NCBI GenBank assembly: GCA_900766165.1
Contig: CAAFUK010000035.1
Location: forward strand, 1 to 24,064
Origin: an uncultured Collinsella sp.
Lineage (GTDB): Bacteria > Actinomycetota > Coriobacteriia > Coriobacteriales > Coriobacteriaceae
DNA length: 24,064 nucleotides
Reading direction: 5' to 3'
In this document: positions 1 through 9,007 of the stretch, piece by piece
How positions within the stretch are numbered: the stretch's first letter is position 1
How the letters are laid out: every line of letters begins with the position of its first letter
Translations under genes and position numbers: made by a program
Notes under the pieces: model-generated
What the model was told of the DNA's origin: nothing
The model's input: only the letters and a program-made list of their open reading frames with translations
Databases searched by the model: none

Positions 1-93
1 ATCTCCTCGCGGCCTCCCCCTTTTTTGCGTTTACACTTCACAATGTCGTTGCATTTCACCTGTAACCCGGTTGGGCTTATGGGTAATGAGCTT

Positions 94-561
94 TTATTTA
101 AAGACAATAAATCGAATCACAAGTGCAACTGCTATGACCACAATGATCAAAAGCAGGATTGTCAGTCGATGCTGCTTGCGTCGTTTATTTGACGAAACGA
201 AGATTGATTTTCCCTGTTTTGGCGTTTCGAGATAACGAGCCGAATGCGTTAAGGTTTGCTTAGGTCGGGGACCTCTTTGCTGCCGAGTTATGGGCGTTTT
301 CGTCGGGTCGTCATTGATTGCGCTGTTTTTTGATAACGGTGCATCTTTTAGATATACGGGATCGCCCGATGCGACGCCCATATGCTTACGTCCCGTTTGG
401 GCATCCTCGAGCGTTTGATATCGATTTCTCGTCACATATTCGGGCTCTGCATCATTAATGGGCTCTTGCGAGATGTGGGGGCGATGGAACCGTGGCGGCT
501 GCGTGGAAATATCTTCCCCCTGCGTCGGCATAAACATATTGTTCTGGTTTTGGTCGTCCAT
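94..561 (-). CDS. Hypothetical small protein with C-terminal membrane anchor
   Basis: A 155-residue protein that I do not recognise. Residues 1 to about 128 are hydrophilic, rich in Q, N, P, T and R, and probably disordered. Residues about 130-135 are basic (KRRKQHR). They are followed by one hydrophobic segment (about 134-152, rich in L, I and V) ending in RFIVFK. This is the layout of a tail-anchored or single-pass protein with its bulk in the cytoplasm, since the basic residues precede the helix. The start is supported by AAAGGG about 5 nt upstream on the minus strand and by a possible -10 (TACAAT) further up. It is transcribed away from the hsp20 gene. No catalytic motif is visible, so function is unknown. 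Confidence 0.65.
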   Translation of the reverse strand: MDDQNQNNMFMPTQGEDISTQPPRFHRPHISQEPINDAEPEYVTRNRYQTLEDAQTGRKHMGVASGDPVYLKDAPLSKNSAINDDPTKTPITRQQRGPRPKQTLTHSARYLETPKQGKSIFVSSNKRRKQHRLTILLLIIVVIAVALVIRFIVFK

Positions 562-600
562 GATGCCCTTTAGCTCGTTACCAACAACGTGTACGCGCTC

Positions 601-606
601 ATTGTA
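601..606 (-). promoter_or_regulatory. Candidate -10 box (TACAAT) for the small membrane protein
   Basis: TACAAT on the minus strand, about 40 nt before the start codon at 561. No convincing -35 was found. The same hexamer precedes several other genes in the window. Confidence 0.3.
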
Positions 607-743
607 AGCCCCTTGTTATTTGTAGCTGTGGACATACTCGTTATTTAAGCTCTGGTTCAAAGAACCTTAACCTTCCTAAAACCTTAGTGCTACACACTTA
701 GATATGCTTATAGTACTGGACTCAAAAAACTTTATAGTCGATG

Positions 744-772
744 TATATATGAGCATCGGGTGGGCATATATA
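744..772. promoter_or_regulatory. Perfect inverted repeat upstream of hsp20
   Basis: TATATATG (744-751) and CATATATA (765-772) are perfect 8-bp arms with a 13-nt spacer, ending 66 nt before the Hsp20 start. TTATAGT also occurs twice in direct orientation at 708-714 and 732-738. The AT-rich arms include possible -10 sequences, so this may be an operator overlapping the heat-shock promoter. It does not match CIRCE or a clean HspR HAIR element. Confidence 0.4.
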
Positions 773-838
773 AGAGCGTCAAAAGAAGTCCCAGTCACCT
801 GGAAGATGACTCGGCAGTCCTATAAAGGAGTGGTAAAC

Positions 839-1270
839 ATGGCAAGCATGGTTCCTTATCGTTCGGTTTTTGGCGTTCGTCCCTCTGCAAGCTCGCTGTT
901 CGATCTGTTTGATGATATGAGCGACCTAGCGAACAGCTCGATTGCCTCTAAGGCGTTCCCCGTTGACGTTGAGGATAAGGGCGATGGCTATGAGGTCAAG
1001 GCTTATCTGACCGGTGTCGCCAAGGACGATATCGATGTCGAGCTTAACGAGGGCCGTCTGTCCATTAGCGTGAATGTCGAGGAAGACGAGGAGAACGAGG
1101 GCAAGAACTTCCTGCAGAAGGAGTTCAGCTCGTACAGCGCGACGCGTGGCGTGTATCTTAAGGACGCTTCGAGCGAGGGCCTCTCGGCTAAGTACGCTGA
1201 CGGCATCCTGACCGTTACGGTTCCCAAGATCGTCGAGAAGAAGAACGTTACGAAGATCTCCATCGAATAA
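839..1270 (+). CDS. Hsp20/alpha-crystallin family small heat shock protein
   Basis: A 143-residue ATP-independent holdase chaperone that binds unfolding proteins in the cytoplasm and keeps them refoldable. A short N-terminal arm (1 to about 38) precedes an alpha-crystallin domain (about 40-135). That domain carries the family's A-x-x-x-G-I-L-T-V motif (AKYADGILTVTVPK), and the C-terminal tail ends in an I-x-I anchor (KISIE). The start at 839 is chosen for AAAGGAG at 824-830. The frame stays open further upstream, but that stretch is promoter-like and AT-rich. The gene is monocistronic, with a strong terminator just downstream and palindromic sequence upstream that suggests stress regulation. 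Family assignment is firm. Confidence 0.93.
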   Translation: MASMVPYRSVFGVRPSASSLFDLFDDMSDLANSSIASKAFPVDVEDKGDGYEVKAYLTGVAKDDIDVELNEGRLSISVNVEEDEENEGKNFLQKEFSSYSATRGVYLKDASSEGLSAKYADGILTVTVPKIVEKKNVTKISIE

Positions 1271-1301
1271 CTTCGTTGGTGTTCTTCGCTATTAAAAGAC
1301 A

Positions 1302-1342
1302 ACAAAAGGGGCTGGGAAGCGATTCCCGGCCCCTTTTGTTTT
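1302..1342. terminator. Bidirectional terminator between hsp20 and the MBL hydrolase
   Basis: Arms at 1302-1318 and 1323-1339 pair over 17 bp with one G-U and a 4-nt loop. A T-run follows on the plus strand and an A-run on the other side, so it can stop hsp20 and the convergent minus-strand gene. Confidence 0.85.
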
Positions 1343-1352
1343 ATTGAGCGGT

Positions 1353-2162
1353 CTATACAATGGTTGTCGGTTGATACTGACTTGCGGGGCGTATCGAGAG
1401 TTTTCGCGATCCTTGGAGAAGGGTGGCGGAGCTACCGACCTCGTCATCCAGGGTTGCGGCTAGAGCTTTGGCATAACTTTTGACGGTCAGGCTCGGACGA
1501 TTGTTATCTTGGCTGATATGCATGGCAATGAGCTGTTCGGTGCGATCGGTAACAAGTTCCCGCGCGGCTTCGGCGGCTTGGTCGTTGGAGAGGTGTCCCC
1601 TTGCAGACAGGATGCGCTCCTGAAGAAAGCGGGGATATTCTCCCTCGCGCAGCATGGTCACATCGTGGTTGCTTTCGAGCGCGAGGACTCGACAATCTTT
1701 GAGGGTGTTCATGGCTTGGCTCGATAGCTCTCCGGTGTCGGTGACAAAGCCGATGGAATCATTGAGGGTGTCGAATCGATAGCCGACTGGATTGATGACA
1801 TCGTGTGACGTTGAGTAGGTTTGCACGTGGATGCCGGCAATGGATAGGGTGTCACCGGGATCGAATTCCTCGACAGGCAGATGCGAAAGATTTTCTTTGC
1901 TCGAAAGTGTGCCCCTGCTGGCAAAGAGGGGGCCGTGCCAGTGCTTGCACCAGACATCGAGACCCTTGATGTGATCGCTGTGCTCATGAGTAATGAGAAG
2001 AGCCGAGACGTTGTCTGCCGAGAGCCCCAGTTCTGCCATGCGCTTTAATGTCTCGCGGCGAGACAGTCCGTCATCGACCATAATGAGCCCCTGCGGGCCC
2101 TCGATGAGTGCGCAGTTGCCTTTAGAGCCACTGCCGAGGATATGAAGGTGCAGACGAGACAT
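1353..2162 (-). CDS. YycJ/WalJ-like MBL-fold metallo-hydrolase
   Basis: A 269-residue metallo-beta-lactamase-fold hydrolase that should bind two metal ions. Visible metal and active-site motifs are HEHSDH (59-64, the HxHxDH signature), H120 in STSHD, D142 in TDTG, ESNHD (163-167) and GHLSN (189-193). The order and length fit the YycJ/WalJ group, which resembles phosphodiesterases and nucleases. In Firmicutes the group sits by the WalRK system and has been linked to DNA metabolism, but there is no walRK here. The start at 2162 gives the typical SRLHLHILGSGSKGN opening. Upstream in-frame starts would run into the tilS leader. The ribosome site is weak. It diverges from tilS with a 48-bp gap. 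Confidence 0.85.
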   Translation of the reverse strand: MSRLHLHILGSGSKGNCALIEGPQGLIMVDDGLSRRETLKRMAELGLSADNVSALLITHEHSDHIKGLDVWCKHWHGPLFASRGTLSSKENLSHLPVEEFDPGDTLSIAGIHVQTYSTSHDVINPVGYRFDTLNDSIGFVTDTGELSSQAMNTLKDCRVLALESNHDVTMLREGEYPRFLQERILSARGHLSNDQAAEAARELVTDRTEQLIAMHISQDNNRPSLTVKSYAKALAATLDDEVGSSATLLQGSRKLSIRPASQYQPTTIV

Positions 2163-2176
2163 AAGATTCCAAAGGA

Positions 2177-2182
2177 TACAAT
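2177..2182 (+). promoter_or_regulatory. Candidate -10 box (TACAAT) for tilS
   Basis: TACAAT lies 28 nt before the tilS start, in the short divergent gap with the MBL gene. The -35 would fall over the MBL start codon and is not well matched. Confidence 0.35.
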
Positions 2183-2210
2183 GGGTGCGAACGAATAGAG
2201 GAGGAAGCAA

Positions 2211-3749
2211 ATGCCAACGGTATCTCAGCATTACGGACACCGTGCCGCGCCTGGGGTAGTCGATGAGACCCGGATGAGGCAGCAGGCTGCTCCTGTCGTG
2301 CTCATGGTATCAGGTGGTGCGGACTCGACGGCACTGCTTCTTATGGCGTGCACATCAAAGCTGGATATCCAAGACGGACGCGGTGTTGCCTCCATTGCTC
2401 GCGAGCGCCTGCATGTGCTGCATGTGAATCATCATCTGCGCGGCGAGGCATCCGATGGCGACGAGGCCTTTGTGCGTGAGCTCTGCGCGCAATATGGTCT
2501 ACCGCTGTGTGTTGAGCATGCCTATTTTGATGATGAATCGGGCAATATCGAGGCGGCTGCCCGCGAGGTGCGCTATGCCGCGGCGCGAAGGTATGTTCGC
2601 GAGCTCTGCGCCCAGACGGGGGCACCGCGAACGGCGGCTCGTATCTGCACCGCTCACACGTCTTCGGATCGCGCGGAAACGTTTTTGATGAACGCGATTA
2701 AGGGCTCGGGGCCCGCTGGTCTATCGAGCATTCCTCGCCGGAGGAATATCGTGGTGCGTCCCTTGCTCGACCTGACTCATGATGAGCTCGTGGGCTATCT
2801 GCAGGTGCATGGTCAACCGTGGCGTGAAGATGAAAGCAACGAGGACGTTTCGTACTTGCGCAACTATGTGCGCCATCGGGTGATGCCGGTGGTGGCGCAG
2901 CGCAACGCGAGCGTCTGTAAGACGATTGGCGCCGCCTGCGAGATCTTAGGCGATGAGGATGCCTTTCTTTCCCAGCTTTCCGCACAGGCGTTCCGAAGCT
3001 GCCTGCGTAAGGAGGCGGCGGGTGCACTGGTCCTTGACGCTCGTCGACTGGCCGCGGCTGAGGTGGTAATCGCGCGGCGCATCGTGAGACTGGCGATTAA
3101 ACGCATCGATCCGGACGCTCGTCCAGAGATGCGACATGTGGAGCGAGTCCTTTCCTGCGTTGCCGAGGGCGGCGGCTCGGTCACGCTTCCGGCGGGGATT
3201 GACGCGCGCGTCGAGTTTGGCATGCTGGCGTTTAAGGCGCCGGCGGCTCGCGAGGGCCTGGTCGCGGACTGGGTTACCGTACCCGGGCGTTTGCCGTTGG
3301 GCGGGGGGCGTGTGCTGGTCGCAGAGCCGATGGCCGTTGAGCCGGGATGCGATATCGTGCGCCGCGCCCGTGAGCTTGCGGCCGCCGGGGGAGTGACAGC
3401 TTTGGTAGACGCGGCTGCCCTGGGTTTTGCCGACAGCGATGGTGAGCGGATCCTGGCGGGTTCGCGTGGCGAGATCCCTGCCGAGGCGCGGTTGGCGCGT
3501 CTGTGGGTAGACGGTCCCGCGCCGGGGGATGTAATGTGTCCGTTGGGCATGAGTGGGCGAAGCAAGAAGGTGTCCGACCTGCTCAACGAGGCTCGTATTC
3601 CCGTTTCTGAGCGCGCAGGCGTTCCTGTGGTGAGAACGGCTCCGGGAGGTGCCGTGGTATGGGTCGCCGGAGTTCGCGCGGACGAGCGTTTCAAATGCAC
3701 GGCCGCAACGCGCGTGGCCTATCTGCTTCGCGTGGTTGATGCGGATTAG
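2211..3749 (+). CDS. tilS: tRNA(Ile)-lysidine synthetase TilS
   Basis: A 512-residue cytoplasmic enzyme that uses ATP and lysine to convert C34 of tRNA-Ile(CAU) to lysidine, so the tRNA reads AUA and is charged with Ile. The N-type ATP-pyrophosphatase P-loop SGGADS is at 34-39. HVNHHLRGEASDGDE follows at about 71-85, the TilS-specific HTSSDRAETFLMNAIKGSG at 149-167, and WREDESNEDVSYLRNYVRHRVMP at about 204-226. The C-terminal half should hold the TilS substrate-binding domains. It is longer than E. coli TilS (about 430 aa), partly through a roughly 28-residue N-terminal lead. GAGGAGG 5-7 nt before ATG supports the start. It heads the conserved tilS-hpt-ftsH order. Confidence 0.95.
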   Translation: MPTVSQHYGHRAAPGVVDETRMRQQAAPVVLMVSGGADSTALLLMACTSKLDIQDGRGVASIARERLHVLHVNHHLRGEASDGDEAFVRELCAQYGLPLCVEHAYFDDESGNIEAAAREVRYAAARRYVRELCAQTGAPRTAARICTAHTSSDRAETFLMNAIKGSGPAGLSSIPRRRNIVVRPLLDLTHDELVGYLQVHGQPWREDESNEDVSYLRNYVRHRVMPVVAQRNASVCKTIGAACEILGDEDAFLSQLSAQAFRSCLRKEAAGALVLDARRLAAAEVVIARRIVRLAIKRIDPDARPEMRHVERVLSCVAEGGGSVTLPAGIDARVEFGMLAFKAPAAREGLVADWVTVPGRLPLGGGRVLVAEPMAVEPGCDIVRRARELAAAGGVTALVDAAALGFADSDGERILAGSRGEIPAEARLARLWVDGPAPGDVMCPLGMSGRSKKVSDLLNEARIPVSERAGVPVVRTAPGGAVVWVAGVRADERFKCTAATRVAYLLRVVDAD

Positions 3750-3788
3750 TCCCTCGCACCAGCTGTTCTGTGCGACGTTGACGGTATT

Positions 3789-3809
3789 CCCGCGCTAATG
3801 GTGCGCGGG
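3789..3809 (+). terminator. GC-rich hairpin after tilS, without T-tract
   Basis: CCCGCGC (3789-3795) pairs perfectly with GCGCGGG (3803-3809) around a 7-nt loop, 40 nt after the tilS stop. No T-run follows, so it is at best a weak or pause-type terminator. It ends just before the candidate hpt promoter. Confidence 0.35.
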
Positions 3810-3810
3810 C

Positions 3811-3840
3811 TGGAAAATACACCCCGTGCGCTGCTAGAAT
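3811..3840 (+). promoter_or_regulatory. Candidate extended -10 promoter for hpt-ftsH
   Basis: TGCTAGAAT at 3832-3840 is an extended -10 (TGn plus TAGAAT). A weak -35, TGGAAA, lies at 3811-3816 with an 18-nt spacer. The predicted start point is about 50 nt before the hpt ATG. Confidence 0.5.
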
Positions 3841-3897
3841 GTGTAGTTCGCGTCCATACGGCGGTGTGTGGGCGATTAAGCACAAGAAAGGGTTGTC

Positions 3898-4446
3898 ATG
3901 GCTTCTCAACATCCGGATATCGAGAAGGTTCTGTTTACGCAGGAGGATATCGACGGTATCGTCTCTCGCCTAGGCGAGCAGATTACTCGCGACTACGCGG
4001 GTAAGGATCTGGTGCTGATCGCGGTTCTGCGCGGCGCTGTTGTCTTTATGGGCGACCTGATGCGCAAGATCGAGCTGCCGACCAACATCGATTTCATGGC
4101 TGTTTCGAGCTATGGCGACGGTGTGAAGTCCTCGGGTATCGTGCGTATCATTAAGGACCTGGATATCGACATCCGCGGTCGCGACGTGCTGATCGTCGAG
4201 GACATTCTGGACTCGGGCCTGACCCTCAAGTACCTGATGAAGAACCTCGAGAGCCGCAAGCCCGCTTCGCTGGAGGTCGCTGCCTTCCTGTGGAAGGACG
4301 TTGAGGACCGCACCTCGGCCATCACGCCCAAGTATGTTGGAACCCATTGCCCCGATGCCTTTGTGGTGGGCTACGGCCTCGACTATGCCGAGCGCTATCG
4401 TAACCTTCCGTATCTGGGCATTTTGAAACCGGAGGTTTATTCGTAA
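3898..4446 (+). CDS. hpt: Hypoxanthine phosphoribosyltransferase
   Basis: A 182-residue purine salvage enzyme that transfers phosphoribose from PRPP to hypoxanthine or guanine to give IMP or GMP. Visible motifs are LRGA (44-47, pyrophosphate loop), SYGDGVKSSG (71-80, flexible catalytic loop), VLIVEDILDSGLTL (97-110, PRPP-binding signature with the acidic pair E101-D102) and FVVGYGLDYAERYRNLPY (155-172, purine binding). The length is normal for bacterial Hpt. AAAGGG sits about 8 nt before ATG. It is followed after 1 nt by ftsH, whose ribosome site (GGAGG at 4431-4435) lies inside hpt, so the two genes are probably translationally coupled. This order is common in Gram-positive bacteria. Confidence 0.96.
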   Translation: MASQHPDIEKVLFTQEDIDGIVSRLGEQITRDYAGKDLVLIAVLRGAVVFMGDLMRKIELPTNIDFMAVSSYGDGVKSSGIVRIIKDLDIDIRGRDVLIVEDILDSGLTLKYLMKNLESRKPASLEVAAFLWKDVEDRTSAITPKYVGTHCPDAFVVGYGLDYAERYRNLPYLGILKPEVYS

Positions 4447-4447
4447 G

Positions 4448-6583
<2,136 letters not shown>

Positions 6584-6594
6584 TCTTTGTGGCG

Positions 6595-6633
6595 AAAGCC
6601 TCCGCGGGGAAACCTGCGGAGGCTTTTTCTTTT
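6595..6633 (+). terminator. Rho-independent terminator of hpt-ftsH
   Basis: Left arm from 6595 (AAAGCCTCCGC...) pairs with the right arm ending at 6626 (...GCGGAGGCTTT) with one wobble and a short loop, followed by a T-rich tail to 6633. Confidence 0.9.
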
Positions 6634-6651
6634 GAGCGATATGGGGCCGTC

Positions 6652-6713
6652 TGTTGATTGGGGACAGACTTAAATGAGCGTTTTCACGCATTTAAGTCTG
6701 TCCCCAATCAACA
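6652..6713. repeat. 25-bp perfect inverted repeat, REP-like
   Basis: Arms 6652-6676 and 6689-6713 are perfectly complementary over 25 bp around a 12-nt loop. The left arm holds GGGGACAGACTTAAATG. It lies after the ftsH terminator and before the aminotransferase promoter, and has no terminator-type T-tail. The GGGACAG core is shared with the four dispersed repeats further along the window. Confidence 0.85.
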
Positions 6714-6742
6714 TTGCTGCGGCACTTTGCTCGACTAAAGCG

Positions 6743-6748
6743 TACAAT
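6743..6748 (+). promoter_or_regulatory. Candidate -10 box (TACAAT) for the aminotransferase
   Basis: TACAAT 24 nt before the ATG. No good -35 is present at 16-18 nt; that region lies just beyond the right arm of the inverted repeat. Confidence 0.35.
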
Positions 6749-6772
6749 AGCGCCTATGCGAAAGGGGAACAG

Positions 6773-7957
6773 ATGATCAACGAAACTATGTATGCTCGCG
6801 GTGCGGAAAGCTCCATCATCCGTGAGATTTTTAGCTATGGCCTTGAGCGCAAGGCGCAGATCGGTGCGGAAAACGTATTCGATTTTTCGCTGGGCAATCC
6901 GAGCGTTCCGGCGCCGGCTGCCGTGGCTGAGTCGATTAAGAAGGCCCTGGAGCTGCCGAGTGATCAGTTGCACGGCTACACCCCCGCTCCGGGCCTGCCG
7001 CAATGTCGAACAGCCGTCGCCGAATCGCTCAACCGCCGCTTTGGAACGAACTATGAGGGTAAGGACGTCTTTATGACGGTGGGTGCCGCGGCTTCGCTCA
7101 CCTGCACGCTCAACGCCGTTACGAACCCGGGCGACGAGGTTATTGTTATCGCCCCGTACTTTCCGGAGTATCGCGTTTGGATTGAGAAGGCCGGCTGTAC
7201 GTGTGTTGAGGCGCTCGCCGATGAAGATACGTTCCAGCTGAGCGTGGACAACGTGCTCAAGGCGATCAGCGATAAGACGGCGGCCGTCATCATTGACTCT
7301 CCCAACAATCCGACCGGTGCCGTATATACATGCGACACGCTGACGCGACTGGCCAATGTTCTGCGCGAGGCCAACGCTCAGCGCGATCCCGAGAATCCGA
7401 TTATGCTCATCTCGGATGAGCCGTACCGCGAGATCGTGTACGGTGCCGAGGTGCCTTGGGTGCCCTCGATCTACGAGCACACCATCGTGTGCTACTCGTA
7501 TTCCAAGTCGCTGTCGCTGCCGGGCGAGCGCGTGGGGTGGATCTTGGTTCCCAACACCAATCCGCAGGCTGTCCGTCTGATGCCGGCTGTTGCGGGTGCT
7601 GCCCGTACGCTAGGTTTTGTATGCGCACCGGCACTCTTCCAGCGCGTGATTATCGATTGCATCGATGAGCCGAGTGATGTCGAGGCCTATGCGCGCAACC
7701 GCACCGCGCTTACCGACGCACTAGCGGAGTACGGCTACACCTATGTTGAGCCGGATGGTGCATTCTACCTGTGGGTGAAGGCGCTGGAACCCGATGCGAA
7801 TGCGTTTTGCGAGCGTGCAAAGAAGTATGAGTTGCTTGCGGTTCCCTCGGACAGCTTTGGTATGCCGGGTTGGTTCCGCCTGGGCTATTGCGTGAGTTAC
7901 GAAACGATTATCAATTCGCTACCCGCTTGGAAACAGTTGGCGGACGAGTATCGTTAA
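6773..7957 (+). CDS. Class I/II PLP-dependent aminotransferase (aspartate-aminotransferase fold)
   Basis: A 394-residue fold-type I aminotransferase that moves amino groups between amino acids and 2-oxo acids. Visible motifs are FSLGNPSVPAP near 38-48, SPNNPTG (176-182, cofactor and substrate Asn), D215 in ISDEPY (pairs with the PLP ring nitrogen), the PLP lysine K245 in SYSKSLSLPGERVG, and a C-terminal WFRLGY carrying the carboxylate-binding Arg. Substrate cannot be told from sequence alone. The start at 6773 is chosen because AAAGGGGA lies at 6761-6768. The frame is open upstream, but there it would translate the inverted repeat. It stands alone, with a hairpin following. Confidence 0.9.
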   Translation: MINETMYARGAESSIIREIFSYGLERKAQIGAENVFDFSLGNPSVPAPAAVAESIKKALELPSDQLHGYTPAPGLPQCRTAVAESLNRRFGTNYEGKDVFMTVGAAASLTCTLNAVTNPGDEVIVIAPYFPEYRVWIEKAGCTCVEALADEDTFQLSVDNVLKAISDKTAAVIIDSPNNPTGAVYTCDTLTRLANVLREANAQRDPENPIMLISDEPYREIVYGAEVPWVPSIYEHTIVCYSYSKSLSLPGERVGWILVPNTNPQAVRLMPAVAGAARTLGFVCAPALFQRVIIDCIDEPSDVEAYARNRTALTDALAEYGYTYVEPDGAFYLWVKALEPDANAFCERAKKYELLAVPSDSFGMPGWFRLGYCVSYETIINSLPAWKQLADEYR

Positions 7958-7991
7958 AAGTAAAGCGCTCTGCCTACAATGTTTTACGTGA

Positions 7992-8022
7992 AACGGGGTT
8001 TGGTGTTAAGCCAGACCCCGTT
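7992..8022 (+). terminator. Hairpin between aminotransferase and PHP genes
   Basis: AACGGGGTTTGGT (7992-8004) pairs with GCCAGACCCCGTT (8010-8022), 13 bp with two wobbles and a 5-nt loop. The T-tract is poor (TTGTC). It is probably the aminotransferase terminator. A TACAAT at 7975-7980 just before it leaves a short RNA transcript possible. Confidence 0.45.
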
Positions 8023-8055
8023 GTCATGGACGTTGTGTCTTTGGGATGGAGTGGT

Positions 8056-8085
8056 TTTACGACTATCGAAGGCTATGCGTACAAT
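8056..8085 (+). promoter_or_regulatory. Candidate promoter for the PHP gene
   Basis: A -35-like TTTACG (8056-8061) and a -10 TACAAT (8080-8085) are separated by 18 nt. The predicted start point is about 30 nt before the ATG at 8123. Confidence 0.5.
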
Positions 8086-8122
8086 GAATATAAGCGACGG
8101 CCGTGCCAGATAAGGAGACCCG

Positions 8123-8944
8123 ATGCCCTACCTGCTTTCTTGTGACATTCATACCCATACGATGTTCTCTGCGCATGCATATTCGACCATTGAGGAGAAT
8201 GTGTACTGGGCGGCAGAGCGTGGTCTGCAGGTGCTCGGATCTGCCGACCATTTGAGCTCTATGGTTACGGCTTGCCCCAATGACCTGCGCAGTTACCAGT
8301 TCTTTATCAACCAGGATATCTGGCCGCGCATTTGGAGCGGCGTGCTGGTGCTGCGTGGTGCCGAGGCCGATATCGTTTCGCTGGACGGAAGCCTGTTTGG
8401 CGAGGACACCCCTGTCACGCTCGATATCGCCGGCGATTCGTACAGCCGTCAGCATTCACTGTTCGATTTGGTTACGCGTAATTTGGATTATTTGGTTGCA
8501 AGCGTGCATAATCCGCAGATTGCTGAGGGCGCGACGCTGGCCCAGACGACCGAGATGTATATCAATGCCCTGGAGCACCCCAAGGTGTTCATGCTGGGTC
8601 ACACGGGGCGTTCGGGCGTGCCGTTCGATATCGACGAGGTGCTGTTGGCAGCTAAGGCCAAGCACAAGATTATCGAGATCAACAACCATAGTCTTGAACA
8701 CGGTGTCGACACTGAGCATTGGGCCGTATGCCGCAAGATTGCCGAGCGCTGCGCCGAGCTGGGCGTGGGCATTGGCGTTTCGACCGATGCGCACATTGGC
8801 ATGGCAATTGGTAAGCTCGATTACGCTCGCAAGATGCTCGACGAGATTCACTTCCCGTTGGATCTGATCGTGACGCGCGATCGCGAGACGCTGCTGCGCG
8901 AGATGGCGGCAGCCGGCGTGTGTGATCTGCGCAAGAGCATGTAA
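8123..8944 (+). CDS. PHP-domain phosphatase (YcdX-like)
   Basis: A 273-residue polymerase-and-histidinol-phosphatase superfamily hydrolase, expected to bind a trinuclear metal centre and cleave phosphoesters in the cytoplasm. Metal-ligand motifs in order: D8-I-H10-T-H12, H18, SADH (40-43), GAEAD (79-83), SVH (127-129), GH (159-160), EINN (185-188) and STDAH (220-224). The set and the spacing match the YcdX group rather than histidinol phosphatase or DNA polymerase PHP modules. AAGGAG about 7 nt before ATG supports the start. It converges on the methyltransferase gene with a shared terminator. The natural substrate of this group is poorly defined. Confidence 0.88.
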   Translation: MPYLLSCDIHTHTMFSAHAYSTIEENVYWAAERGLQVLGSADHLSSMVTACPNDLRSYQFFINQDIWPRIWSGVLVLRGAEADIVSLDGSLFGEDTPVTLDIAGDSYSRQHSLFDLVTRNLDYLVASVHNPQIAEGATLAQTTEMYINALEHPKVFMLGHTGRSGVPFDIDEVLLAAKAKHKIIEINNHSLEHGVDTEHWAVCRKIAERCAELGVGIGVSTDAHIGMAIGKLDYARKMLDEIHFPLDLIVTRDRETLLREMAAAGVCDLRKSM

Positions 8945-8964
8945 CGGCGTTCGCATCGCCATGA

Positions 8965-8994
8965 AAAGGGGCGGTCCAGACGGGCCGCCCCTTT
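8965..8994. terminator. Bidirectional terminator between PHP and rRNA methyltransferase genes
   Basis: AAAGGGGCGGTCC (8965-8977) pairs with GGGCCGCCCCTTT (8982-8994) with one wobble and a 4-nt loop. Short A and T runs at the ends suit convergent genes. Confidence 0.8.
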
Positions 8995-9007
8995 CTTGTG
9001 CTGGTGA

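Noticed and set aside
707..726. HspR-type HAIR site (CTTATAGT ... ACTCAAA) before hsp20
   Set aside because: Only one half matches well and the spacing is off by one, too weak to call.
704..838. 45-codon N-terminal extension of Hsp20
   Set aside because: It would translate the AT-rich promoter and palindrome. The strong AAAGGAG before 839 sets the start.
6674..6772. 33-codon N-terminal extension of the aminotransferase
   Set aside because: It would translate the right arm of the inverted repeat and the promoter. AAAGGGGA before 6773 sets the start.
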